A stretch of DNA of 64,000 nucleotides from Symbiodinium natans (Eukaryota > Sar > Dinophyceae > Suessiales > Symbiodiniaceae): the NCBI GenBank assembly GCA_905221605.1, contig CAJNDS010002517.1, positions 1-64,000 on the forward strand, in the 5' to 3' direction. The first letter of the stretch is position 1. Each line of letters starts with the position of its first letter. Below are positions 29,462 to 39,521 of the stretch, piece after piece. The translations under genes were made by a program, and so were the position numbers. The notes beneath the pieces were generated by a model that saw only the letters and a program-made list of their open reading frames with translations, did not search any database and was not told the origin of the DNA.

Positions 29462-31276
29462 ATGCCAGAAGACGGGGACGCCAAAGCTTGCGCCAGGGCA
29501 ATCGTTGCCTGCGCAAAGGCCACCCAGTGGCAAGCTGGACTCCAATTCCTGGCAGACACCATAGCTTCGAAGGGAGCGCCAGATGTCTACAGCTGCAGCG
29601 CCGCCATCACAGCTTGCGAGAAAGGTCGACAGTGGCAGATGGCCTTGCATTTGCTTGCACACATGCCGAGGGTCAGAGCCGTGCCGAACGAGATCAGCTT
29701 CAATGCCTGCATCAGCGCGTGTGAGAAAGGCGGTGCGTGGCAGATTGCCTTGCAGTTGCTTTCACCCATGACACCGGCCAGAGTTGTGCCAAACGCGATC
29801 AGCTTTTCTGCCGGCATGAGTGCCTGCGGAAAGGCCCGCGAGTGGCAGTTGGCTTTACATTTGTTGTTGCAGATGCCGATAGCCAGAGTTGTGCCAAACA
29901 TGATTAGCTTCAGTGCCGGCATCAGTGCCTGTGAGGGCAGCGGCAAGTGGCAAATGGCTTTGTGTTTGCTGTTTCAGATGCCGGCAGTAAGAGTGGCACG
30001 GGACGACATCATCTTCAATGCCAGTACCAGTGCATGTGAGAAGGGCAGTGCATGGCAGATGGGTATGTGCTTGCTTTCTCAAATGCCCAAGGCCAGTGTA
30101 GTGCCAAACGTGATCAGTTTCAATGCCGGCATCAGCGCCTGTGAGAAAGCTGGTGAGTGGCAGATTGCCTTGCATTTGTTATCACAAATGCCGCTTGCTA
30201 GAGTTTTGCCAAACGAGATCACATTCAACGCCAGCATCAGCGCTTGTGAGAAAGGTGGTGAGTGGCAGACCGCCCTGCATTTGCTTTCGCAGATGCCCAC
30301 AGCCAAAGTTGTGCCAAGCGAGGTTAGCTTCAACGCAGGCATCAGTGCTCTTGGGAAAGGTGGTGTGTGGCAGAGGGCGCTAGGTTTGTTTTTACACATG
30401 CCGACAGCCAAAGTTGTGCCAAACGAGATCAGCTTCAATGCCAGCATCAGCGCCTGTGAAAAAGGCGGTGAATGGCAGATGTCTCTGCATTTGCTCTCGC
30501 AGATGCCGACAGCCCGAGTCGCGCCAAGCGTGTTCAGCATCAGTGCCGGCATCACTGCCTGTGAGAAAGGCAGCGAGTGGCAGCAAGCCTTGCGTTTACT
30601 TTTCCAGATGCCAACAGGCAGAGTTCTGCCGAACGAGATCAGCTTCAATGCCGGAATCAGCGCTTGTGAAAAGGGGGGAGAGTGGCAGAAGGCACTGCAA
30701 CTGCTTTCGCAGATGTCGATTGCCAGAGTCGCTCCAAATCAGATCAGCTTCAATGCCGGCATCAGTGCCTGTGAGAAAGGCAATGAATGGCAGATGGCCC
30801 TGCATTTGCTTTCGCAGATGTCGACAGCCAGAGTTGTACCAAGCGAGATCAGCTTTAATGCTGGCATAAGCGCCTGTGAGAACGCTGGTGAGTGGCAGAT
30901 GGCGCTGCATTTACTTTCGCAGATGCCGACGGCCAGAGTTATACCAAACGAGATCAGCTTCAACGCTAGCATCAGCGCCCTTGAGAAAGGCGGTGAGTGG
31001 CACATGGCCCTGCATTTGCTTGGGCAGATGCCTACAGCCAACGCTGTGCCGAACGAGGTCAGTTTTTCTGCTGCCATTAGCGCCTGTGAAACGTGTAGCG
31101 AGTGGCAGATGGCCCTGGGCTTACTTTCGTGCATGCCCCTGGCCAGCATCGTGCCAAACCAGATCAGCTTCAACGCCAGCATCAGCGCCTGTGAGAAAGG
31201 CAGCGGGCGGCGGATGACGTTGCGTGTGCTGTCGCAGATGCGAGATCAGCTTTTCTACCGGCAACAGCGCATCTGA
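29462..31276 (+). CDS. Pentatricopeptide repeat (PPR) protein 2
   Basis: An intron-less frame of about 604 residues from MPEDGDAKACAR. The frame extends further up without a Met, and the bases before 29462 (WQLSKMP) look like the end of another repeat. About 17 PPR motifs of 35 residues follow, consensus SFNAGISACEKGGEWQMAL then HLLSQMPTARVVPNEI. The residue after SF alternates between Asn and Ser, and the motif end alternates VPNE, VPSE, APNQ. Same family as PPR 1, 14 kb upstream on the same strand. The last repeat is truncated: after LSQM the bases for about eight residues are gone, and the frame runs into RDQLFYRQQRI and stops. Likely RNA-binding; target and location unknown. Confidence 0.85.
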   Translation: MPEDGDAKACARAIVACAKATQWQAGLQFLADTIASKGAPDVYSCSAAITACEKGRQWQMALHLLAHMPRVRAVPNEISFNACISACEKGGAWQIALQLLSPMTPARVVPNAISFSAGMSACGKAREWQLALHLLLQMPIARVVPNMISFSAGISACEGSGKWQMALCLLFQMPAVRVARDDIIFNASTSACEKGSAWQMGMCLLSQMPKASVVPNVISFNAGISACEKAGEWQIALHLLSQMPLARVLPNEITFNASISACEKGGEWQTALHLLSQMPTAKVVPSEVSFNAGISALGKGGVWQRALGLFLHMPTAKVVPNEISFNASISACEKGGEWQMSLHLLSQMPTARVAPSVFSISAGITACEKGSEWQQALRLLFQMPTGRVLPNEISFNAGISACEKGGEWQKALQLLSQMSIARVAPNQISFNAGISACEKGNEWQMALHLLSQMSTARVVPSEISFNAGISACENAGEWQMALHLLSQMPTARVIPNEISFNASISALEKGGEWHMALHLLGQMPTANAVPNEVSFSAAISACETCSEWQMALGLLSCMPLASIVPNQISFNASISACEKGSGRRMTLRVLSQMRDQLFYRQQRI

Positions 31277-31397
31277 TACAGGTGATGTGTGGCAGAACGA
31301 TGTCGCAGTCAGTGCTCACGTGCGAGATTCAGCCTGTCTATGGGAGCTCGGCGCATCTTTCTTGCTGGTGGCAGCAGGCTTCGGGTAACAAACCTAA

Positions 31398-31450
31398 ACC
31401 CTAGACCCTAGACCCTAGACCCTAGACCCTAGACCCTAGACCCTAGACCC
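31398..31450. repeat. Homogeneous CCCTAGA variant array
   Basis: About eight copies of CCCTAGA in a row, then CCCTAAG and CCCTAAA. Confidence 0.9.
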
Positions 31451-31493
31451 TAAGCCCTAAACCCTAAACCCTAAGCCCTAACCCTAAGTTCAG

Positions 31494-31558
31494 AGGCCGC
31501 GACTTCCCCAACTGTTACAGCGAGTGATGGGTCAGATCTTTGTCACTTTGCTGCGTCG
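31494..31558 (+). CDS. Candidate exon
   Basis: 65 bases between AGTTCAG and GTTCTCGC. Reads AATSPTVTASDGSDLCHF then AAS. CCCTAA lies upstream and TTTAGGG downstream. Confidence 0.45.
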
Positions 31559-31920
31559 GTTCTCGCTTAGGGTTTAGGGTTCAGGGTTTAGGGTTTAGGG
31601 TTTAGGGCTTAGGGCTTAGGGCGTAGGGCTTGGGGTTTAGCGTTCAGGGTTTAGGGTTCAGGGTTCAGGGTTTAGGGTTTAGGGTTTAGGTTCAGGGTTC
31701 AGGGTTTAGTGTTCAGGGTTTAGGGTTCGGGGCTCAGGCTCCTAAACATCCCAAAGCCGGGGTTTGAGCTGAATATTCTCGTAATTTTCAATTCCCCCGA
31801 ATCCTTATATAATCCTTATAAAGCCCTAAAAGAGTAAGTATTCCCCCCCCCCCCCCCCACCCCACAGACACCTACCCTAGAAACCCCGAGCATCCCTGAA
31901 CCCTAGCCGTCCCTAACCCC

Positions 31921-32033
31921 TACTTGGAGATGTTCATAGGTACTTCTAAGTGGGGCTGGCAGTAGGGTGACTATGGCTATGATCTCATTCAGGGTACTCA
32001 TGACTCTACTTACAAGTACCCCATGAACCTCCG
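31921..32033. mobile_element. MITE-A copy
   Basis: TACTTGGAGATGTTCATAGG at the left and CATGAACCTCCG at the right. Confidence 0.65.
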
Positions 32034-32179
32034 CACAAATCTCCAACCCCAAACCCCAAGCCCAGAGATGGACCTAAAGCAGCGCACGCTTTTCGGTGGT
32101 AGCAGGGTTGAAGCCCGCCCCCCCAAAAAGTAGGATGAAATAACAAACAGATAAATTAATGAATACATCAGTATCACAA

Positions 32180-32294
32180 CCCAGAGGGTCCAGAAACTCG
32201 ATAGTTTTGGTTTTTAGGTCCCACAAACCATATTCCCAAAAAGGTTTTTTGTGCGCCCAAAACCATAGACATTGGGTGTTTGGACCCTCTGGGC
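32180..32294. mobile_element. MITE-H (single copy seen)
   Basis: Inverted ends CCCAGAGGGTCCAGAAAC and GTGTTTGGACCCTCTGGG with a second inner inverted pair (GGTTTTTAGG and CCAAAACC). Confidence 0.6.
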
Positions 32295-32392
32295 AAGTAG
32301 ACTGGCCCCCCAACACATTAGGTGCCCTTTTAAAAGCATCCAAAGAGTTATTCGGTGCCCTGTGGACAGCCAAGCCCCACCCTTATCATGCT

Positions 32393-32470
32393 AAACCCTA
32401 AACCCTAAACCCTAAACCCTAAACCCTAAACCCTAAACCCTAAACCCTAAACCCTAAACCCTAAACCCTA
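32393..32470. repeat. CCCTAAA array
   Basis: Eleven near-perfect heptamers. Confidence 0.95.
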
Positions 32471-33340
32471 GACCCTACAAGGTACATTATATAGGTGTTT
32501 GGGTTTATGGTGCAGGGTCCCTTCTACGGATCCCTCCCCCATGCGTGCCCCAATCCACCATGGAGCCCTGCGACATCTCTGCCCCAACACATGGAGCCCC
32601 CTATACACTTTAGGGTTTAGGGTTTAGGGTTTTGGGTTTAGGGTTTAGGGTTCAGGGTTTAGCGTTTAGGGTTTAGGGTTTTTAGGGTTAGGGTTCAGCA
32701 TCTCAAGCAGCTTTCCAAGCGACGGGAAAATACCCACCCGCCCACAGAATCCCACAACATTCAGAAAATCCAGAGTTCAATCCGTGAACCTTAGGCTTTC
32801 TGGGGACCCTCAGCAAAGTTACAGCGGGGAGAGGGGTGGGGAGGGCGAACCAACAGTCAGACTTAGTCTTCACCTTACAACCGGAAGATTCCGGGCACAT
32901 GCTGAGCTGCGTCTGCGTTACATCTATGCCTTGCACATCCCCACGCCGAAGCTTATCTTCCCAGATGCTTCGAGTTTTTTTCTTTTAAGGGCCGTCCCGG
33001 GGCCCGCCCGAGATGGGTTGTCCCGGGTCCCGGGAAAATCGTCCCGGAACCGTGCCTATGCCGACGAACCGTTGCGGACTAAGAGTTTAAGGTTATGTAT
33101 ATAGGCAAAAGAGGGTTATGGGTTTGGGTTTAGGGACTCTGCCTTAGCTCAGCCATCCCTGCCTGAAGGTGCATGGGTACTTGCGAGTTGGTTTTTTAGT
33201 AGGGCAACCATGGTTGTGGCCCGACATATAAGTGCATCTGAACCTCCACGAAAACCCAAACCCTAAACTCTCCGAAATCCGAAACCCTAAACCCTACTTA
33301 GAAGTACCCTAAACCCTAAACCAAGTATGTCCGAGCGCAG

Positions 33341-33406
33341 GTGGCCGAAGTGGGAGCAAGCGAGGTCGCTGCCCAGAGCCATTGAGGGGCTCACTTCCAG
33401 GATTGC
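33341..33406 (+). CDS. Candidate exon
   Basis: 66 bases between GAGCGCAG and GTTTAGGG. Reads WPKWEQARSLPRAIEG then LTSRI. CCCTAAA upstream; the donor is the first heptamer of a TTTAGGG array. Confidence 0.5.
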
Positions 33407-33482
33407 GTTTAGGGTTTAGGGTTTAGGGTTTAGGGTTTAGGGTTTAGGGTTTAGGGTTTAGGGTTTAGGGTTTAGGGTTTTG
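33407..33482. repeat. TTTAGGG array
   Basis: Ten heptamers starting at the donor of the preceding island. Confidence 0.95.
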
Positions 33483-34007
33483 AAGGGTTTCGGGTTTAGG
33501 CTTTAGGGTTTAGGGTTTAGGCTTTAGGGTTTAGGGTTTTGAAGGGTTTCGGGTTTAGGGTTTAGGGTTACCTTCCGGGATGCGCAGTAGTACCATTCCT
33601 TTTTAGGGGTTAAGTTCCCTGAAGAACCCCCTACCCCAAACTACTTACGGGTTAGGTTCACCCTTATCCTTACACCTTCTTGAAAATCAAGTCCGAACAT
33701 GAACTCCCCAACCCCCAAGTCTGAACTCTTGAAGGGCTGCTTGGGGTTCATGGTACTTAGGGTTTAGGGTTTAGGGTTTAGGGTTTAGGGTTTAGGGTTT
33801 AGGGTTTAGGGTTTAGGGTTAGTAACCCAATTATAGCTGTATTTATAACCCTATTAGGATACCTAAAAGAACTTCTAAGTTATTAGGGTACCTAAGGGAG
33901 GCTTATAAGTGGGTTTTAACTACGCTTTTATTGGGTTGCTAAGTACCCGGACCTCCAAGTGGGCTTCCTTGTAGGGGTTCCAACGAATTCCCTCTGATTT
34001 TTGTCAG

Positions 34008-34078
34008 CTCCCACCAGGAGGGATGGATCTTCCGTGCTTTTGTACGGCGAACAGCCCACAAGTCATCTGAGCAGAAGA
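34008..34078 (+). CDS. Candidate exon
   Basis: After TTTTTGTCAG: SHQEGWIFRAFVRRTAHK then SSEQK, with a possible GC donor. A CCCTAAA array follows directly, opposite to the usual order. Confidence 0.45.
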
Positions 34079-34083
34079 GCTGC

Positions 34084-34228
34084 CCTAAACCCTAAACCCT
34101 AAACCCTAAACCCTAACCCTAAACCCTAAACCCTAAACCCTAAACCCTAAACCCTAAACCCTAAACCCTAAACCCTAAACCCTAAACCCTAAACCCTAAA
34201 CCCTAAACCCTAAACCCTAAACCCTCAA
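34084..34228. repeat. CCCTAAA array
   Basis: About 20 heptamers with one hexamer slip (CCCTAA) near 34114. Confidence 0.97.
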
Positions 34229-34450
34229 TCCAAACTTACAGTCCACATGTCAAGTGAATACTTGAGTTTCGGGAGTCCCTAAAGCCCTCCACCCCACCTA
34301 CTTGGAGCGATAGGGGTTTAGGGTTTTAGGGTTTAGGGTTTACTCTAAACCCTAAACCCTAAACCCTAAACCCTAAACCCTAAACCCTAAACCCTAAACC
34401 CTAAACTCTCTAACCTTAAACCCTAAACCCTTTGGATGGCGGGGGTCCAG

Positions 34451-34479
34451 GCACACACTGTGGTTGCGGATTCTTTCGG
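34451..34479 (+). CDS. Weak candidate mini-exon
   Basis: 29 bases between GGTCCAG and GTTTGGGT, reads AHTVVADSF. Confidence 0.25.
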
Positions 34480-34740
34480 GTTTGGGTGGTTAGGGTTCAG
34501 GGTTTAGGGTGTAGAGTGTAGGGTGTAGGGTTTAGGGTTTAGGGTTTCCTTGCAGGGCACACAAACTACCAATGCCTGCATCCTATACCCCAAGCCCTCT
34601 CAACCACAATTTCTATAACTAGTGGCAAAGGATTAGGTACCTTGCATCCCCTTACAAAGCCATCTGGGGGGTTTTACATGGTACCGACTTGCCCATTTGT
34701 GCTGCTAAGAACCACTAAGTAGAGGTGTAAACCCCAAACC

Positions 34741-34857
34741 CCTAAACCCCAAACCCTACAACCCCAAACCCTACAACCCCAAACCCTACAACCCCAAACC
34801 CTACAACCCCAAACCCTACAACCCCAAACCCTACAACCCCAAACCCTACAACCCCAA
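34741..34857. repeat. 15-base tandem repeat
   Basis: About eight copies of CCCCAAACCCTACAA, a higher-order unit built from two telomere-like variants. Confidence 0.9.
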
Positions 34858-34904
34858 CCTCACCCCCCAAAACCCCACTTCTCCACCCCTGTAATCCCTT
34901 AAAG

Positions 34905-34990
34905 GTGCCAGAGCAGCCGAACCCAGTCGTGCAGCTCTATGTGCCCACTGCCGGCCCTTCGGCGGACGACGCGGCCGAGCCTGGGAAGAT
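34905..34990 (+). CDS. Candidate exon
   Basis: 86 bases between CTTAAAG and GTTGTGTT. Reads VPEQPNPVVQLYVPTAG then PSADDAAEPGKM. Strong coding character. Confidence 0.55.
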
Positions 34991-35304
34991 GTTGTGTTTT
35001 TCTAACCCTAAAAAAGAAGAACCCTTAAATCTTATACCCTGGAACCTAAACTGAAAAAGCCCTAAACCTGAGAACCTAAACTCTAAACCCGAAACTTGAA
35101 CTCTAAACCCCAAATCTTCGCTCCCCTTTCGTTCAGGAGAGGGGGGGCTTCCTTCGGCAAGAAGGTAGACCTGTAGATGTCCAAACCGCGAAAAGATGGT
35201 CTCTTGCAGTAGGTGTTCCCATTGCAATTTGCCACTTCATGCAGAGTCGGGATTTTAGGCTTCGCGTTGAAGGTTTCAAGCGGAAGCCTAAATCCCAAAT
35301 CCAA

Positions 35305-35422
35305 ACCCTAAACCCTAAACCCTAAACCCTAAACCCGAAACCCGAAACCCGAAACCCTAAACCCTAAACCCTAAACCCTAAACCCTAAACCCTAAACCCT
35401 AAACCCTAAACCCTAAACCCTA
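35305..35422. repeat. CCCTAAA array with CCCGAAA block
   Basis: About 16 heptamers; three consecutive units are CCCGAAA. Confidence 0.95.
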
Positions 35423-35445
35423 CCAAAACCCTACACATGGCACAG

Positions 35446-35520
35446 AATGAGCTGGGCCTTGCGGGCCTTACGACGTAGCCGACACTTGCCTCGTAGCTCT
35501 GTTCCAGCTTCAACTTTCAG
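35446..35520 (+). CDS. Candidate exon
   Basis: 75 bases between GGCACAG and GTTTCAGT. Reads MSWALRALRRSRHLPRSS then VPASTF. CCCTAAA lies upstream and TTTAGGG downstream. Confidence 0.45.
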
Positions 35521-35867
35521 GTTTCAGTGGTGGGTTTGTGAGTTCGGGTTTAGGGTTGCGGGTTTAGGGTTTAGGGTTTAGGGTTTAGGGTTTAGGGTTT
35601 AGGGTTTAGGGTTTAGGCTTTCAAAGGTTTAGGAGTTTGAGCGTGTGTAGGGTTGGGTTTGGTAGGGTTTAAGGCGAGGGGTTTAGGGAATGGGGGGGGG
35701 GGTGGGTAGGTGTCTAGGGTTGATGTTGAGTGGCGGATCATGTTTTCAGGGCTCCGTGACTCACCCTGGTCGGGTACTTGGGATCCAGGTTCCGACCTAC
35801 TAGACTCCCCTTTAAACCATAAACCCTAAACCCTAAACCCTAAACCCTAAACCTCTTTTGGCCCCAG

Positions 35868-35958
35868 ACTTTCACAATGAAGGACGCGTCGAAGGACGCC
35901 GCCGGAGCTATGCGCCAGCGCAAGCAGTCTTCCTACCTCGCACGGCGGCAGCCCCCTG
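35868..35958 (+). CDS. Candidate exon
   Basis: 91 bases between GGCCCCAG and GTTTGTTTG. Reads TFTMKDASKDAAGAMRQR then KQSSYLARRQPP, basic. CCCTAAA lies upstream. Confidence 0.55.
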
Positions 35959-36939
35959 GTTTGTTTGAGTCTTATGGAACCCTAAACCCTGAACCCTAAA
36001 CCCTAAACCCTAGACCCAAAGTTTAGGGTTGAGGGTTTAGGGATCCATGCACCTATGTCGCATAGCAAAGAAGGTACGTAGCTAGGGGGGCCCTTGGAGA
36101 CATATTTGCGTTGTCCCTTACAACGAGGCGTACTTGAGAGATGTGTAGGAGGGTTTCATGTCAACCCCCTTTTATACCCCAAATAGAATAGAATCCCCTT
36201 AGAGGGACCCCCCAAAAAGGGTACCCCTACTTTCGGAAACCCCCATGTACGAATATCTTTCAGAGGGGGGAGACCATGATAATCTAGGTCGGTACTTGAT
36301 CCCCAGATCTCAAAAGACCAGGCGTGCCTTCATGGGACCTGCAATCCACAAATCTTAGAGGGTCTTGAGTCTTCAAGGGTTTGGGTCTAGCGTGTTGAGG
36401 TCCCAGTACCCATTTTGGTGGTCTTAGGTACTTGAGGGTTTAGGGGGTTTGGGTCTTGAGGTCTCATTACCCCATATCGGTGGTTTGAGGTACCCCAAAA
36501 CCACAGTGGGATACTTGAAGGTTCATACCCTGAAGCTCCGAGTAGCTTGGACCTTGTCGGGCATTGCGGGGAGTACCAGGGTGCTGTTCGTGGGCTTGTT
36601 TAGGGTTTAGGGTTTAGGGTTTAGGGTTTAGGGTTTAGGGAGGGTTTTGCAGCCCTAATCCCTGAGCCCTGACCTTTCCGCCCACCCCTTTTGCGAGCCT
36701 GCGGCCTTTCCCATAAATCTGCTCAGCCTTCAATCGGAACTCCACAGCGCAAACAGTCCCAACTCCGAGACGCTGAAACCCCAAAAGCGCAACCCTCAAC
36801 ATTGAGCCTAGCACCCTTGCAAGCCCTAAGTCGCCTAAACCCTAAACTCCAAACTCCTAAACCCTAAACCCTAAACCCTATACCCTAAACAATCCTCAAC
36901 CCCTAAACCCTGTGCCCCCCCCCCCCCCCCCCCCCCAAG
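35959..36939. other. Intervening sequence ending in poly-C
   Basis: Includes a stretch related to 15590 and 53745 (AAAAAGGGTACCCCTACTTTCGG at 36217), TTTAGGG (36599-36642), CCCTAAA-like sequence (36836-36912) and a run of about 21 C just before the next island. No gene supported. Confidence 0.45.
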
Positions 36940-37029
36940 GTTTGTCGCCGAGGAGCCGGTGAACTTCCGCCGCAGCGGGTATGCAGCAGACCAGCCACCC
37001 AGGCCGCAAATTTTTTCGGGCTTCTCAGG
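36940..37029 (+). CDS. Candidate exon after poly-C tract
   Basis: 90 bases between CCAAG and GTTTAGGG. Reads FVAEEPVNFRRSGYAADQ then PPRPQIFSGFS. A clear example: CCCTAAA and poly-C upstream, TTTAGGG beginning at the donor. Confidence 0.6.
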
Positions 37030-37334
37030 GTTTAGGGTTAGGGTGTTTAGGGTTTAGAGATTTTAGGGTTTAGGGTTTAGGATTTAGGGTTAGGGTGTTT
37101 AGGGTTTAGAGTTTTTAGAGTTTAGGGTTTAGAGTTTTTAGGGTTTAGGGTTTAGAGTTTTTAGGGTTTAGGGTTTACGGTTTTGTGGCGTAATATTACA
37201 AAGCCTTCGAAGCTCGTCCGTGAGACCACATGAACCCCAAAATTGGAGAATCTCTGTGAGTTTCACTGGGATGCTCAGTAGCCCTAAACCCTAAATCCTA
37301 AGCCCTAAGCCCTAGACCCTAAACCCTCCACCAG

Positions 37335-37402
37335 GGCTTCGGAGAGGACCACTGCGTCTTACGCGTCGCAGCGCGGCCGGGAGACCTGCGCAAGCCCCGC
37401 AG
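37335..37402 (+). CDS. Candidate exon, GC donor
   Basis: 68 bases between CTCCACCAG and GCTGTAAA. Reads ASERTTASYASQRGRE then TCASPA. Confidence 0.5.
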
Positions 37403-38087
37403 GCTGTAAAAGCTTAGGGTTTAGGATGAGGTTTAGGGTTTAGGGTTTAGGATTTAGGGTTTAGGGTTTATAAACCCTACAGGGTTTAGGGCCTAAGGGT
37501 TTAGGGGTTAGGGGTTGCCCTAAGCCGGATACCTAAAGCCCCTTGGGTTGTGGGGGGCGGGGGGTTACTTCAACCCCTTGCAAGGCAGAAGGTAGTTCGT
37601 TTCCATAGCCAGAGTCGAGAGAAGTCTGTCTAGAGGTGGTATGGGCTGGGCCGCTGGGCCTGACTGTCCCGCAGCAAGCCACTAAGAATGAGGAATCTCC
37701 GATTCAGCCTTTTTCCTATCGTCGTGTGGGGCTTAGGGTTTAGGGTTTTGGGTTTTGGGTTTAAGGCTTGGGGTTTAGGGTTTAGGGTTTGACTCAGTCT
37801 TCTTGTGAACTTACATGGCTACATTTTCCGGGGCAGTTCAGCCCAGAAGCGGGTGCAGCCTGTTTTTACACCCTCTGCTGCAAAAAACAACATGTCGAGG
37901 TCAACGACATGTGTTTCTGACTGCGCCGGTGTTTTTTTTCCGAGCATCGTGTGTGTGGGGCCCAGCAGAATAACCCTAAACCCTAAACCCCTAAACCCTA
38001 GGCCCTAAACCCCTAAGCCTTAAGCCCTAAGCCCTAAGCCCTAAGCCCTAAACCCGAAGCCCTAAGCCCTATGCCCTCAACCCAGCC

Positions 38088-38198
38088 ATGGCCGGGAGTG
38101 GATTGGAGGTCGTTGTGGGAACTCCTTCTGCGCAGGACTCCCAGGATTTGCCGTTTCTCGAGGGCCTCGCTGAGGCTGTGATCCAGATGATCCTTTAG
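38088..38198 (+). CDS. Small open frame or exon
   Basis: A 36-codon frame after AACCCAGCC: MAGSGLEVVVGTPSAQDS then QDLPFLEGLAEAVIQMIL and TAG. It may be a first or last exon; the left neighbour is a CCCTAAG array. Confidence 0.45.
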   Translation: MAGSGLEVVVGTPSAQDSQDLPFLEGLAEAVIQMIL

Positions 38199-38433
38199 TA
38201 CTGAGATGGAAAACTCTCTGACGCATTAAAACACGGGTTCGGGTTTAGGCTAAGGTTTAGGGTTTAGGGTTCTGACCCTGATCCTTTTGTGCTGAGAAGG
38301 AAAGCTCTTAAACCCCTTCTTTGTGTACTACGTACCAACTCCTCTTGCCAGCAAAAGCCAAACAATAACCTGGTCCCTGAACCCTCAACCCAAAACCCTT
38401 GTGCCACGTCCCTTAGAGAACTCAGCTACTAAT

Positions 38434-38518
38434 TGTTTAAGAACACCCCAAAGAATCAATACATTCTTCCTTACAAGGGCAACATGGGATTATCATTTTT
38501 AGGGGGTTCTTAAGCAAC
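38434..38518. mobile_element. MITE-E copy
   Basis: 85 bases with inverted ends TGTTTAAGAACACCCC and GGGGGTTCTTAAGCA, inner CAAGGGCAACATGGG. Related pieces are at 24971, 28571 and 22110. Confidence 0.65.
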
Positions 38519-38583
38519 AGCCATCAAGGAAAGCCTTCAGGCCCAGCATTGTGCGAGGGATCCCCGTATATCGAGTGTTGCAG

Positions 38584-38652
38584 CGCATGCCGCGCAAGTG
38601 GCTGGCGGGAGAGCGGACGGTGTTCTATGGACTCAGTGACTATGCCCTATAG
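38584..38652 (+). CDS. Weak candidate exon
   Basis: Open after GTGTTGCAG: RMPRKWLAGERTVFYGLS, ending at TAG. It lies just upstream of the membrane protein gene and could belong to it or not. Confidence 0.3.
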   Translation, partial: RMPRKWLAGERTVFYGLSDYAL

Positions 38653-38759
38653 AGACTGTACCCTAAATCTCATATAAATAAAGAATTTTGCACTTTCTTT
38701 CTTGTTAAGAGGCAAACCCTCTCGACCCTGAACGTCGCATTTACTTTCATAGTGTTCCA

Positions 38760-39047
38760 ATGGCCAACATAGGCGAGGTGGCGAATCATCTGGATGAGTT
38801 CTGGTCCCATAGCTGGCGCACCAGGGCCTTGCTAAAGTATGTCAACGTCCTCTTCCTGAACAATGGCTTTCCGGCGTTTGTGGTTGCCACTCTTTGTGCC
38901 CTGGGGGCTTTCTCCCTCACCTTGTCAGGCATCGTGCCAATACATCACGCTGACGGTGAGGTAAATATAGCAACTGCATGGTGCACCATAGCTGGCACCC
39001 TCGGCTACTATGTCACCCTTTTCCTATGGCGGAGCAGGACAAGTTGA
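38760..39047 (+). CDS. Multi-pass membrane protein, exon 1 (N terminus)
   Basis: Starts with MANIGEVANHLDEFWSHS seven bases after TTTCATAG, a likely splice or trans-splice acceptor. A soluble start is followed by two membrane segments (around FPAFVVATLCALGAF and WCTIAGTLGYYVTLF) and a basic WRSR. The open frame ends in TGA at 39047, but the next pieces at 39426, 40280 and 40594 continue the same protein, so the true exon end is near 39030; the exact junction is not resolved. From memory, dinoflagellates have many proteins with this layout (two membrane helices, a FLD..CI.Q.D motif, an LWD...RLWCVFE motif, more helices). Function unknown. Confidence 0.6.
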   Translation: MANIGEVANHLDEFWSHSWRTRALLKYVNVLFLNNGFPAFVVATLCALGAFSLTLSGIVPIHHADGEVNIATAWCTIAGTLGYYVTLFLWRSRTS

Positions 39048-39425
39048 ATCCAGGGTTGGTCCACTAATTGTGAGAACAGGATTTTGCGAGATTGAAGTGT
39101 TCTTTGCCTAGACTGAACCTTATATACCGCAGAAGGTCTGCAGGTTACTCTGGGTAGAGCCTAAACCCTAAACCCTAGACGCGAAAAAAGGGGACCCTCC
39201 AATTCGTTGGAAGCGATCATCTGGGATTATCTGGACACAGTGGTGAGTCCCACAGAACTGAGACCAACAAGTGCTCAACAAGATCGCGGGGGGCAGGGCA
39301 ACAGGTTTTTTAGGGTTCAGGGTTTAGGGTTTAGGGTGTAGGATTCAAGGTGTGTGTGTGTGTGTGTGCCTTATCTTCTGGGCGTATAGCCTGTTGACCA
39401 TGTCGCTGGCGATTCCGCTCTGTAG

Positions 39426-39521
39426 GAAGTCGCATTCCTTGATATCGCCTGCATCAGCCAGACTGACGACGAGCTGAAGGGTGTCGGCCTGATTAGCGCC
39501 TCAACACTCATTTGGGCTGCC
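39426..39521 (+). CDS. Membrane protein, exon 2 (FLD-CI-Q-D motif)
   Basis: Begins after CTCTGTAG, phase 0: EVAFLDIACISQTDDELK then GVGLISASTLIWAA. The FLD..CI.Q.D block resembles motifs of HET- or TIR-like soluble domains, which is only a distant impression. A possible GC donor is at 39519. Confidence 0.55.

Larger units (their letters stand above)
31559..33340. other. Intervening sequence
   Basis: TTTAGGG/TTCAGGG tracts (31567-31735), MITE-A (31921-32033), MITE-H (32180-32294), a CCCTAAA array (32393-32470), TTTAGGG tracts (32612-32695) and about 400 bases of unique sequence without a convincing frame. Confidence 0.45.

Noticed and set aside
32066-32130. Short frame MDLKQRTLFGG after an AG
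   Set aside because: PCNA-binding-like motif is too short to support, and the frame is not bounded by a donor.
37191-37199. TAATATTAC, the nonanucleotide of geminivirus origins
   Set aside because: A 9-base match is expected by chance in about half of windows this size. There is no proper stem and no Rep gene nearby.
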